Assembly: GCA_963974215.1 (NCBI GenBank)
Contig: CAXBBL010000002.1
Location: forward strand, 310,001 to 374,000
Origin: Croceimicrobium sp963974215
GTDB taxonomy: Bacteria; Bacteroidota; Bacteroidia; Flavobacteriales; Schleiferiaceae
Direction of reading: 5' to 3'
Length of the DNA: 64,000 nucleotides
This document shows positions 51,921 through 59,642 of the stretch, piece after piece. A program made the translations under genes and the position numbers. The notes under the pieces are model-generated. The model saw only the letters and a program-made list of their open reading frames with translations. It did not search any database and had not been told where the DNA came from. The first letter of the stretch is position 1. Each line of letters starts with the position of its first letter.

Positions 51921-52953
51921 CTGCTTGGGGGATTTTAAGTCGGGCGCGAAACAATTTTTCAGTAGTCGAAATTTCGAGTAAATCCTTTCTTCCGTAAAGG
52001 AGATAAAGTCGGCGCTCCACTGAAATAAGACCGAAGCCTGTGCCACCATTCTCCACTTGCTGCGAGTCATATGGATTAAGAAACTCAACGCTGAGAATAT
52101 TGGCTTGCTTGTCTGCTTTAAAGTGAATGGTTAAATCTTCCGTTGTGCCGTAAAGTCCATATTTTATCGCATTCTCTACTAAAGGTTGCAAAAGGAGCGG
52201 TGGGATTTTACACCTTAAGGCGCTTTCGCTGATTTGCCTTTCTATATTTAATCGGTGCCCAAAACGCATTTGCTCTAAATCCAGGTAGAGGTTAAGGTGA
52301 TCTATCTCATCACTAAAAAGCAATAAATCACCTTCCTCCTTTTTTAAAGTGCCGCGTAAAAACTCCGATAATTTTTGCACCATTTTTCGTGCATCCTTAG
52401 GCCGTGAACCAATGAGGGAATTGATAGAATTTAGCGCATTAAAAAGAAAGTGTGGTTGAATTTGCTGTCGTAGCTTAAAAAGCTCTGCTTCGCGGGCAAT
52501 ACGCTCGGTTTCTTGCTGCCTAATTACCAGTGCCTTTTCTTCGCTTACACGATACCATAAAAAGGAAAAGCCCAAAGTTGAAGCAATAAGTAAATAAGCC
52601 ACCGTACCTCGGTAAAACTGAGTATCTTCTAGCCAAGCACGTAAGTAATCGCTCTTAATATTGTAGTTAATAAGCATTTTAGCGCCCACTAAAGAAAAGT
52701 ACACCAAGAGCAAAGGCAGGATTAAAACTATAGCTAACTGGTAGCGTGGTGGATTCACAAAGCTGAAGACGTTCAATAAGCCAAAGCACAAAAGGCTAAG
52801 TACAGTCCAGTGTACCGTAGCATCGTAAACAGAGTCCCACCAAGGAAACTCATAGACTTCCACCATAAAAAAAACCTGCACCATAATCGCCACCAAGGTG
52901 GTAGCGATATAGTACAAGTAATTGTATTTTACTAAAAGTGGATTAGAAGTCAT
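51913..52953 (-). CDS. LytS-type sensor histidine kinase (pair 2)
   Basis: 346 residues. Four hydrophobic segments (YNYLYYIATTLVAIMVQVFFMV, WTVLSLLCFGLLNVFSFV, LAIVLILPLLLVYFSLVGA, TVAYLLIASTLGFSFLWYRV), then a His_kinase domain with the acceptor His in LRQQIQPHFLFNALNSINSLI and the ATP region LLLQPLVENAIKYGLYG ... GGTGFGLISVERRL. It follows a LiaF-like gene by 61 bases and precedes its regulator by overlap, so liaF-like, kinase and regulator form one operon. The signal is probably cell-envelope related. Confidence 0.88.
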   Translation of the reverse strand: MTSNPLLVKYNYLYYIATTLVAIMVQVFFMVEVYEFPWWDSVYDATVHWTVLSLLCFGLLNVFSFVNPPRYQLAIVLILPLLLVYFSLVGAKMLINYNIKSDYLRAWLEDTQFYRGTVAYLLIASTLGFSFLWYRVSEEKALVIRQQETERIAREAELFKLRQQIQPHFLFNALNSINSLIGSRPKDARKMVQKLSEFLRGTLKKEEGDLLLFSDEIDHLNLYLDLEQMRFGHRLNIERQISESALRCKIPPLLLQPLVENAIKYGLYGTTEDLTIHFKADKQANILSVEFLNPYDSQQVENGGTGFGLISVERRLYLLYGRKDLLEISTTEKLFRARLKIPQADV

Positions 52954-53014
52954 ACCGCAATTTAGGGCATTCTAAGATGAATTTGCAGGTCCAGTTTAGA
53001 ACGATAACCGTTGA

Positions 53015-53713
53015 CTAGTAATTTACGATATCTAAACCGCCAAATAACACGGTGCCGCTAACTACTAGCACTTTATCATCGGGCAAGACATTCACCGCCG
53101 ACTGACGTTTATCGTCTACACCGCCAAAAATGCTAGTTACCTCGGTACGTACTTCCCAGTTTTTAGGTACGATTAATTTAAGACCACCAAATACTACGGT
53201 AGAGTCAATATTAATCATGCCATTAAAATCGGCATTCATTAAATTCACCTCAGCGCCTCCAAAGATGGTAATCACTTCACCGCCCTTAAAAGACTTTGAA
53301 TCTACGTTGCGTTTTACGCCATTAAAAACACTGGTAATATCGAGTTCCTCGCCGTGGTTTAGAGAACTGTCGTAATTTTTACTGATGCGTGTACCACGAA
53401 AACGCGACTGAAAGATTATGGTTAATCCCACACCCATTACCAATAGAGGCCAGAAGTAATGGAAGATATTAAAAGCAATATCGAAAATGTCGTCTATTAA
53501 AAACACCGAACCAATGGCGATTAAGATATAAGAAGCGGGGTTTCTAAACTTATTGTCGATGCCGATAATAAAACCAATTGCAATAAGTAGAGTTTCCCAG
53601 CTAAATACCCAGTAAGGTAGATAAATCCCCATGCGACGAAGCAGCCATACCACGCCAATGATTAAGATTACGACTCCTATATAAACCGACTTATTTTTTG
53701 ATTGAGCTGTCAT
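53015..53713 (-). CDS. LiaF-like membrane protein, first gene of the LytS/LytTR pair-2 operon
   Basis: 232 residues. Three or four hydrophobic segments at the N-terminus (YIGVVILIIGVVWLLRRMG, VFSWETLLIAIGFIIGI, ASYILIAIGSVFLIDDIFDI, HYFWPLLVMGVGLTIIF), then a beta-helix-like C-terminal domain with repeated FGG turns (VFNGVKRNVDSKSF, ITIFGGAEVNLMN, VVFGGLKLIVPKN, TSIFGGVDDKR, TVLFGGLDIV), as in LiaF/YvqF. LiaF-type proteins restrain envelope-stress kinases in Firmicutes; here the partner is a LytS-type kinase. Confidence 0.8.
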   Translation of the reverse strand: MTAQSKNKSVYIGVVILIIGVVWLLRRMGIYLPYWVFSWETLLIAIGFIIGIDNKFRNPASYILIAIGSVFLIDDIFDIAFNIFHYFWPLLVMGVGLTIIFQSRFRGTRISKNYDSSLNHGEELDITSVFNGVKRNVDSKSFKGGEVITIFGGAEVNLMNADFNGMINIDSTVVFGGLKLIVPKNWEVRTEVTSIFGGVDDKRQSAVNVLPDDKVLVVSGTVLFGGLDIVNY

Positions 53714-53839
53714 GATGATTCACTTTTATGTTTTAGTTTCAGGAGCTAAAGTAGATCGAGTAGTATTGCTAGCAAAACCCTTTCAGGTGGATTGGTATAA
53801 ATGGTCGGTGAATGGTGGAAATTAGGGTTTGAGGTTTTT

Positions 53840-53877
53840 GATATGTAGATGCGTTGCATGCAAGGCATCTACATATC
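53840..53877. repeat. 38-base near-perfect palindrome
   Basis: GATATGTAGATGC (53840-53852), then a mismatched G/G pair around TTGCATGCAA (53854-53863), then GCATCTACATATC (53865-53877). Only one of 19 pairs is mismatched. It lies 127 bases upstream of the liaF-like ATG and about 4 bases before the serA terminator, in a 223-base gap with no gene. Confidence 0.8.
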
Positions 53878-53880
53878 CCC

Positions 53881-53915
53881 CAAAAAAAACCGCCCCAAAA
53901 ATTGAGACGGTTTTT
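53881..53915 (-). terminator. Terminator of serA
   Basis: On the minus strand: AAACCGTCTC, an A/T-rich loop, then GGGGCGGTTT (6 to 8 pairs with two mismatches) followed by a run of eight T. It lies 22 bases after the serA stop. Confidence 0.8.
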
Positions 53916-53936
53916 AAATATTTGAAATGCTTCTTT

Positions 53937-54893
53937 CTAAGCGAAAGCAGCAATAATATGATCTGCCATTTCGGTACCAATGCGATCTTGCGCTTCTAAA
54001 GTAGCCGCACCGATATGCGGAGTAAGAGAAGTGTAAGGACTCATTAATACTTTTAAAGCGGGCGTAGGTTCATTAACGAAAACGTCTAAACCTGCATATC
54101 TCAATTTACCGTTATCTAAAGCTTCCAATAAAGCTTCTTCATCAATTACACCACCACGAGCGGTGTTTACAATACCGGCACCATCTTTCATCATCTCAAT
54201 TTCCTTGGCACCTATCAGGGCTTGACCCGCCCCAGCGATATGCACAGAAACAAAATCAGAAGCGGCTAAAACGGCTTCCATAGACTCTGGCTTAACGGTA
54301 AATTTCATTTCGCTACCATTGGCAAAAGGTAACACTACCTCTGCTTCTTCCACGAAAGGATCAACCGCTTTTACGTCCATTCCTAAACCGAAAGCCATGC
54401 TGGCAACTTCGCGACCAATTCTACCGAAACCAATAATACCGAGAGTTTTACCTTTCAATTCGATACCTGCCGCATAATTCTTTTTCAGCACTTTAAACTG
54501 CGAATCGCCTTCTAAAGGCATTTTTTGGTTGGAGTCGAATAGGTAACGCACCATCCCGAAAAGGTGAGCAAAAACCAATTCTGCCACCGAGCGAGAACTT
54601 GCTGCTGGCGTATTTTGCACAATCATACCTTGTTCACGTGCATATTCTACGTCGATATTATCCATACCCACGCCACCACGACCAATGAACTTCAAAGTTC
54701 CTTTGGTCGCATCTATTAAATCTTTGCGCACTTTAGTGGCAGAACGCACTAAAAGAACCTCAATCTTATTTTCTAAAATATGCTCGGCTAAGCGATCTTG
54801 GGCTACGGTAGTAGTATCTACTTCGCAACCGGCTGCGATTAATTTTTCTTTTCCTGATAGAGAAATTCCATCATTAGCTAAAATCTTAGTCAT
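53937..54893 (-). CDS. serA: D-3-phosphoglycerate dehydrogenase
   Basis: First step of serine synthesis, 3-phosphoglycerate to 3-phosphohydroxypyruvate with NAD+. 318 residues, the short type without a C-terminal ACT domain. Signature: LKFIGRGGVGMDNIDVEYAREQGMIVQNTPAASSRSVAELVFAHL, NAD-binding LKGKTLGIIGFGRIGREVA and the catalytic pieces NTARGGVIDEEALLEAL and LTPHIGAATLEAQDR. It follows serC by 6 bases and is cotranscribed. Confidence 0.93.
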   Translation of the reverse strand: MTKILANDGISLSGKEKLIAAGCEVDTTTVAQDRLAEHILENKIEVLLVRSATKVRKDLIDATKGTLKFIGRGGVGMDNIDVEYAREQGMIVQNTPAASSRSVAELVFAHLFGMVRYLFDSNQKMPLEGDSQFKVLKKNYAAGIELKGKTLGIIGFGRIGREVASMAFGLGMDVKAVDPFVEEAEVVLPFANGSEMKFTVKPESMEAVLAASDFVSVHIAGAGQALIGAKEIEMMKDGAGIVNTARGGVIDEEALLEALDNGKLRYAGLDVFVNEPTPALKVLMSPYTSLTPHIGAATLEAQDRIGTEMADHIIAAFA

Positions 54894-54899
54894 AGTCTC

Positions 54900-55970
54900 T
54901 TATAATTTTTCAAAAGCTTGCATTACATCTACTAATACTTGTACACTCTCCAATGGCAGAGCATTGTACATACTGGCGCGGTAACCACCAACACTGCGGT
55001 GACCGTTAATTCCGTTGATTCCAGCTGCCTTCCACATTTCGTCGAACTTAGCCGTATCAGCCCCTTCTATCGGAAGGAAACAGGCATTCATATTTGAACG
55101 ATCTTCTTTAGCGGCTGTTCCTATAAATTTGCTATTGCGATCGATTTCATTGTAAATTAAATCTGCTTTCGCCTGATTCATTTTTTCCATCGTCTCTACC
55201 CCACCAATACCTTTTAACCATCTTAGCGTAAGCATAGATCCGTAAACGGCAAAAACTGGCGGTGTGTTAAACATCGAGTCTTTTTTAATGTGAGTCGCAT
55301 AGTTAAGATAGGCAGGAATATCGCGACCTGTTTTGCCTAAAATCTCATCTTTAACTATTACCAAAGTGGCACCAGCGGGTCCCATGTTTTTTTGTGCACC
55401 TGCGTAAATGAGGTCGAAATCGGCCACATTTACCTTGCGACTGAAAATATCCGATGACATATCGCAAACCATTAAAGTACCATCCGTTTTCGGGAATTCC
55501 TTCATTTGCGTTCCAAAAATGGTGTTGTTACTGGTGCAATGGAAATAATCTACATCGCTGGGAATGGTATAACCTTTCGGGATGTGATTGTAATTATCTT
55601 CTTCTGAGCTGCCTACTACAAGCACTTCACCTAAGCGTTTTGCTTCTTTTATGGCATTAGCTGCCCAAGTACCCGTATTCGTATAAGCTGCTTTACCACC
55701 TTCATTTTTCAATAAATTGAAAGCAACCATTACAAATTGTAAGGAGGCGCCGCCTTGCAGAAAAAGTACGCTGTAACCAGCAGGAACCTCTAGTAATTCT
55801 TTTACTAAAGCCACCGCTTCATCCATTACCGCAACGAAGTTTTTACTACGGTGACTGATCTCAATTAAGGAAAGATCAAGATCATCGAAGTTTAAAATTG
55901 CTTGTGAAGCTTCTTGTAATACCTCGGGAGGTAAGATGCAGGGGCCTGCGGAGAAATTGTGCTTTTTCAT
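54900..55970 (-). CDS. serC: Phosphoserine aminotransferase
   Basis: Second step of serine synthesis; PLP-dependent, 356 residues. Markers: MKKHNFSAGPCILPPEVLQEA, LIEISHRSKNF, SVLFLQGGASLQFVMVAFNLL, the PLP lysine in LIYAGAQKNMGPAGATLVIV, NTPPVFAVYG, and the C-terminal NGINGHRSVGGYRASMYNALPLESV. A -7 box TAAATTTG (56002-56009) lies just upstream. serB is not in this window. Confidence 0.95.
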   Translation of the reverse strand: MKKHNFSAGPCILPPEVLQEASQAILNFDDLDLSLIEISHRSKNFVAVMDEAVALVKELLEVPAGYSVLFLQGGASLQFVMVAFNLLKNEGGKAAYTNTGTWAANAIKEAKRLGEVLVVGSSEEDNYNHIPKGYTIPSDVDYFHCTSNNTIFGTQMKEFPKTDGTLMVCDMSSDIFSRKVNVADFDLIYAGAQKNMGPAGATLVIVKDEILGKTGRDIPAYLNYATHIKKDSMFNTPPVFAVYGSMLTLRWLKGIGGVETMEKMNQAKADLIYNEIDRNSKFIGTAAKEDRSNMNACFLPIEGADTAKFDEMWKAAGINGINGHRSVGGYRASMYNALPLESVQVLVDVMQAFEKL

Positions 55971-56001
55971 GTTTGCTGATTTTAATTCTTTAAAAGCCGT
56001 G

Positions 56002-56009
56002 CAAATTTA
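56002..56009 (-). promoter_or_regulatory. Candidate -7 box TAAATTTG for serC-serA
   Basis: TAAATTTG on the minus strand, 31 bases before the serC ATG. The dispersed repeat (end AACCTGAGTT at 56017) starts 7 bases upstream, so the -33 region falls inside the element. Confidence 0.45.
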
Positions 56010-56016
56010 AGCTTTA

Positions 56017-56282
56017 AACCTGAGTTCGATGCATAGTTAGGCCTCAGGCCACTTATAAATGGAGGGTTTTAAGCCGAAGCACCGAAGTAATAGCGAGCCA
56101 AGGCGAAGGGCTAAGGCGCAAAAAACTGCTTTCCTGAAGAGGCCAATACGTTTTTTTTTCAATAAAAGTGAAAATTCCGAATCTAGCTCATTTGCTGTAG
56201 CCCGTTACAGTTGAACGATCCAGACTTATCTTTTCCTTTTATTGAAAATCTAAGGCTATTTTTTTCGTCTAGCTTCGGTTTT
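56017..56282 (+). repeat. Dispersed inverted-repeat element, composite copy B
   Basis: Left end AACCTGAGTT (56017-56026), then TTAGGCCTCA, CTTATAAAT, GGGTTTTAAGC and CGAAGGGCTAAGGCG as in copy A (48.65-48.82 kb, inverted). It carries an extra ~90 bases with TTTTCAATAAAAG (56156-56168), the exact inverse of CTTTTATTGAAAA (56236-56248), bracketing CTAGCTCATTTGCTGT (56183-56198), then a right end near 56280. The 56183-56282 part matches 9217-9312. It fills most of the 424-base gap 55971-56394; the remainder (56283-56394) shows nothing else. Confidence 0.75.
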
Positions 56283-56394
56283 AAAAAACCGCCTCACTTT
56301 ATGATATTGTTAATTTTTCAAGGATTTCAAAAACAAGGGGTTTAGGCTACTGAAATGAAAAAAATCCCCACGGAAATTTAGGATCGAAACTAAA

Positions 56395-57267
56395 CTATTC
56401 GCGTTTGGGCAAACCAGTAGGTTGCGAAGGTGGGCGAAACTCGATTTGCTGTCCGGTATTAAAGTTCACCTTATTGATTAGGTGCCACCAATCGTCTTCC
56501 CAATACAGCGCATTATAGCTAAAATCGGGACCATACATAAAATAAAGACCTTTCATTTTGGGCTCTGGCGGACCAATATTGTCCATAATAATGCGCTCTT
56601 CCTTTTCATTCCAACGCACGGTAACGGCGTATTTTGAGCCATATTCCAAAACCAAACGATAGGGAGCTTTCTTTAAAATTTTGTCCTGCCAATCGTCTAC
56701 TCTAAAAATCTTCGCACCAAAACGAATTCCGCCATTGTGCTTAATCTCAATAGCCTCAATAATTTTTTTGTGGGTCTTCTCGCCCGAAGCGTAACCTAGA
56801 AGGGTAAACTTATCTTTTTCACCCTTCAGGGGGATGAGTTTATAATAGAGGGCTCCCGGCCATTCTTCCGGTTTTAAAATGCGCTCTTGTAAATTCGGAA
56901 TATCTTCCAGCGCATCGATTAACTCGGTAACCACGGGACCCTTTTTAGTTTCAACCACCGCAATTCCAAAACGATGATACTTGAAATTTTCATCGGGCAT
57001 TTGCCAGGTATAGAACGCCACCTTATCACTAGGGTCGGCCACACGAATCATGCTGGTTAACTCTTTGAGCTCCAGCTTATAATTATCATCTTCCGCCAGG
57101 AAAGCCTTTAGTTGTTTTTTGAAATAACGATTGGAGGAATCGCGGACAGCAAATTCAGGGGAATCCAAAATTTGCCGTCCCACCTTGGCTAATTCATTTA
57201 AATCCACTTGTCCTTTGAGCCCATCTAGCGAAAGCGAAAAAAGGAAAATAAGAAGGAAAATTCTCAT
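56395..57267 (-). CDS. Secreted conserved protein of unknown function (290 aa)
   Basis: Signal peptide MRIFLLIFLFSLSLDGLKGQ, then a mature 270-residue domain with alternating strands: ELKELTSMIRVADPSDKVAFYTWQMP, GPVVTELIDALEDIPN, KFTLLGYASGEKTHKKIIEAIEI, LVLEYGSKYAVTVRWNEKEERIIMDNIG, MYGPDFSYNALYWEDDWWHLI. I recognise the general shape from Bacteroidota genomes but not a named family. It is 32 bases downstream of the ferredoxin gene on the same strand and may be cotranscribed. No catalytic motif is visible. Confidence 0.6.
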   Translation of the reverse strand: MRIFLLIFLFSLSLDGLKGQVDLNELAKVGRQILDSPEFAVRDSSNRYFKKQLKAFLAEDDNYKLELKELTSMIRVADPSDKVAFYTWQMPDENFKYHRFGIAVVETKKGPVVTELIDALEDIPNLQERILKPEEWPGALYYKLIPLKGEKDKFTLLGYASGEKTHKKIIEAIEIKHNGGIRFGAKIFRVDDWQDKILKKAPYRLVLEYGSKYAVTVRWNEKEERIIMDNIGPPEPKMKGLYFMYGPDFSYNALYWEDDWWHLINKVNFNTGQQIEFRPPSQPTGLPKRE

Positions 57268-57299
57268 ACGCTGCTAACGCAAAGTTGTGCTTAAAGGTA

Positions 57300-57650
57300 T
57301 TAGTCGATGTGTAAAAAGTCTTTTTTAGAAAGCAATTCCTCTTCTGTCTCCACATTATCCTCATCGGGCACGCAGCAATCTACGGGGCAAACCTCAGCAC
57401 ATTGGGGCTCTTCGTGGAAGCCTATACACTCGGTACACTTATCGGTAACAATATAAAATACATCATAATCTACCGGCTCTTGTGCTTCATCAGCATCGTA
57501 TTCACCGCCACTCTTAGGCTTAACTTTTCCAGTTAGAGTCGTGCCTTCAGAGAATCGCCACTCTTGGGCTCCTTCATAAATTGCGTTGTTTGGGCACTCT
57601 GGTTCGCAGGCCCCACAATTAATACATTCGTCAGTTATCTTAATAGCCAT
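57300..57650 (-). CDS. 4Fe-4S dicluster ferredoxin
   Basis: 116 residues. The first cluster ligands are CINCGACEPECPNNAIYEG (CxxCxxCxxxC), the second CTECIGFHEEPQCAEVCPVDCC, with an 8-residue insertion between the second and third cysteines as in Alvinella/Azotobacter-type ferredoxins. The C-terminus is acidic (VETEEELLSKKDFLHID). Electron carrier in the cytosol; its partner enzyme is unknown. It is divergently transcribed from the acyl-CoA reductase gene with overlapping -7 boxes, which suggests co-regulation. Confidence 0.9.
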   Translation of the reverse strand: MAIKITDECINCGACEPECPNNAIYEGAQEWRFSEGTTLTGKVKPKSGGEYDADEAQEPVDYDVFYIVTDKCTECIGFHEEPQCAEVCPVDCCVPDEDNVETEEELLSKKDFLHID

Positions 57651-57660
57651 AATCTGTTCT

Positions 57661-57668
57661 TACTTTTG
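57661..57668 (+). promoter_or_regulatory. Candidate -7 box TACTTTTG for the acyl-CoA reductase gene
   Basis: TACTTTTG on the plus strand, 27 bases before ATG 57696. It is followed by CG and then the minus-strand box. Confidence 0.5.
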
Positions 57669-57670
57669 CG

Positions 57671-57678
57671 CAAAGTTA
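57671..57678 (-). promoter_or_regulatory. Candidate -7 box TAACTTTG for the ferredoxin gene
   Basis: TAACTTTG on the minus strand, 20 bases before the ferredoxin ATG at 57650. Only two bases separate it from the opposing plus-strand box. Confidence 0.5.
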
Positions 57679-57695
57679 ATAACTAAACTATCTAC

Positions 57696-58769
57696 ATGCT
57701 TTCATTAGAACAAAGGATTGCTGCCTTTGAAAAATTAGGGAGATTTTTAAGTCAGTATCAAGAGGCGCGCGCCGACGAAGACCTCCAAAAATTAAACAAA
57801 TTCTTTCTTAAAGAATACCATACTGTAATTAAAGATGCCGAGCTTTTTAACCATTGGTTTAGCGAAGACAACCTGCACTTTGCGCTAGAACAGTGGAGCT
57901 TAGCTTTAAGCGAAGAGCAACTACAAGCGTGGGTTATTGATTATGAGGAAGAGTATTTCAGCCCGCGCACTGAAGCTAAAACCGTAGCTATTATTATGGC
58001 GGGAAACATTCCCTTGGTTGGTTTACACGATTTAATCTCGGTTTTATTGGCCGGACATAAGGCCTTAGTTAAACCAAGTTCCGATGACGCCAAGTTGATT
58101 CCTTTTGTTCTACAAATGCTGGTAGCCATAGAAAAAGACTTTGCGCACTCGCTCAGCATTGCTGAAAATAAAATGGAAAACTTCGATGCGGTGATTGCCA
58201 CGGGCAGTAATAATTCGTCGCGCTATTTTGACCATTATTTTGGAAAGTACCCGAACATCATCCGTCGTAACCGCAGCTCGGTTGCTATTTTAGAAGGCGA
58301 CGAAAGCGATGAAGAATTACAAGCTTTGGGTGAAGATATTTTCCGTTATTTTGGCCTAGGATGCCGCAATGTATCCAAAGCTTATGTTCCTAGAGACTTT
58401 GACGTGCAAAGACTTTTTAAGGCATTCTACCCTTTTGAAGCCGTTGGCAATAACAATAAATACGGGAATAACTACGATTACAATCGCGCCATCTTTTTAA
58501 TGGAGCATATCGATTTCTTAGAAAATGGTTTCTTTATTATTAAAGAAGATAAATCTTTACACGCCCCCGTTTCAGTTTTAAATATTGAGCGCTACGACGA
58601 TATTGAAACCGTTAAAAAAGATCTCGAACAGTACAAAGATGATCTTCAATGCATTGTGGGAAAAGCGGAAGCTTTAGATACCGCGGTGGCCTTTGGCGAA
58701 AGTCAGAAACCTAGGCTTTGGGATTATGCCGATAATGTAGATACGCTTGAATTCTTGCATCGTTTATAA
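57696..58769 (+). CDS. Acyl-CoA reductase (LuxC-like)
   Basis: 357 residues. An aldehyde-dehydrogenase-like fold reducing acyl-CoA to aldehyde with NADPH. Features: the NAD-binding stretch KTVAIIMAGNIPLVGLHDLISVLLAGHKALVKPSS, VIATGSNNSSRYFDHYFG, RRNRSSVAILEGDESDEELQALGEDIFRYFGLGCRNVSKAYVP with the catalytic Cys in GLGCRN, and WDYADNVDTLEFL at the end. The physiological acyl group is unknown. It is divergent from the ferredoxin gene. The PASTA gene follows 30 bases downstream but has its own box. Confidence 0.88.
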   Translation: MLSLEQRIAAFEKLGRFLSQYQEARADEDLQKLNKFFLKEYHTVIKDAELFNHWFSEDNLHFALEQWSLALSEEQLQAWVIDYEEEYFSPRTEAKTVAIIMAGNIPLVGLHDLISVLLAGHKALVKPSSDDAKLIPFVLQMLVAIEKDFAHSLSIAENKMENFDAVIATGSNNSSRYFDHYFGKYPNIIRRNRSSVAILEGDESDEELQALGEDIFRYFGLGCRNVSKAYVPRDFDVQRLFKAFYPFEAVGNNNKYGNNYDYNRAIFLMEHIDFLENGFFIIKEDKSLHAPVSVLNIERYDDIETVKKDLEQYKDDLQCIVGKAEALDTAVAFGESQKPRLWDYADNVDTLEFLHRL

Positions 58770-58775
58770 TTCCCT

Positions 58776-58783
58776 TATTTTTG
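58776..58783 (+). promoter_or_regulatory. Candidate -7 box TATTTTTG for the PASTA gene
   Basis: TATTTTTG, 16 bases before ATG 58800. It sets a separate start for the PASTA/T9SS/rluD group. Confidence 0.45.
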
Positions 58784-58799
58784 CGCAATATCCATTTAT

Positions 58800-59642
58800 A
58801 TGAAGATCATTAGCTTTCTTAAAAGTAAAACCTTCTTCGCTAATTTAGTTTTAGCGACCTTACTTATTGCAGGCTTATTTTTTGGACTTAATTACTTTTT
58901 AGCATCCTATAGCCGCCACGGTGAGAACATAAAAGTAGCCGACCTCAACTCACTAGCATTAAGTGAAGTAGATAAGATTTTAAGTGAAAAAGGCCTTTTT
59001 TATGAAGTGATTGATTCGTCTGAGTACGATCCTCAATTTCCGCGTGGTAGTGTAGTAGCCCAATACCCAGAAGCGGGATCTTCTGTAAAAGTAGGACGCA
59101 GTATTCGCATTACTATCAATCCCTTTAAACCCCGTAAAATTGAGATGCCAATGTTGGTAGAAAAAACCAAAAGGCGCGCTATTTACGATTTAGAGTCGCA
59201 AGGATTTGTGGTTGGGAATTTAATTTACGTTCCTTACATCGGTAAAGATGTAGTTATTGAAGTGAAAATTGGCGACCGCTCAGTAATGCCCGGCGAGAAA
59301 TTAACCAAAGGAACTATCATCGATTTAGTTTTAGGACAAGGCTTAAGTGATGAGCTGATTCTTTCCCCCTACCTACGTTGGAAAACTTTAGATGAAGCAC
59401 GTGAAGATTTACTAGCCAGCTCTTTAAACTTAGGTTCGGTTATATACGACGAAGAAATTACCGATACCGCAGCAGCCCTAGTTTACCGTCAAAGTCCACC
59501 ACCCAGTCTTAATCCTAGTATTCAAATGGGGCGTGAAATTGACCTTTGGCTAACGAACGACTATACCAAAATAGCGAACGACTCGTTAGAGTTCCAATTA
59601 CAAACACCCCTCGACTCTACCCTTAATGACTCTGTTCTATAA
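58800..59642 (+). CDS. Membrane protein with PASTA domains
   Basis: 280 residues: one N-terminal transmembrane segment (FFANLVLATLLIAGLFFGLNYFL) and three PASTA-type repeats (~45-110, ~113-185, ~188-262), each with a strand-helix unit ending in a proline-rich strand: GSVVAQYPEAGSSVKVGRSIRITI, VMPGEKLTKGTIIDLVLG, VYRQSPPPSLNPSIQMGREIDLWLT. PASTA domains bind peptidoglycan or lipid II. No kinase domain is present, unlike PknB. The last 17 bases overlap the next gene. Confidence 0.82.
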   Translation: MKIISFLKSKTFFANLVLATLLIAGLFFGLNYFLASYSRHGENIKVADLNSLALSEVDKILSEKGLFYEVIDSSEYDPQFPRGSVVAQYPEAGSSVKVGRSIRITINPFKPRKIEMPMLVEKTKRRAIYDLESQGFVVGNLIYVPYIGKDVVIEVKIGDRSVMPGEKLTKGTIIDLVLGQGLSDELILSPYLRWKTLDEAREDLLASSLNLGSVIYDEEITDTAAALVYRQSPPPSLNPSIQMGREIDLWLTNDYTKIANDSLEFQLQTPLDSTLNDSVL

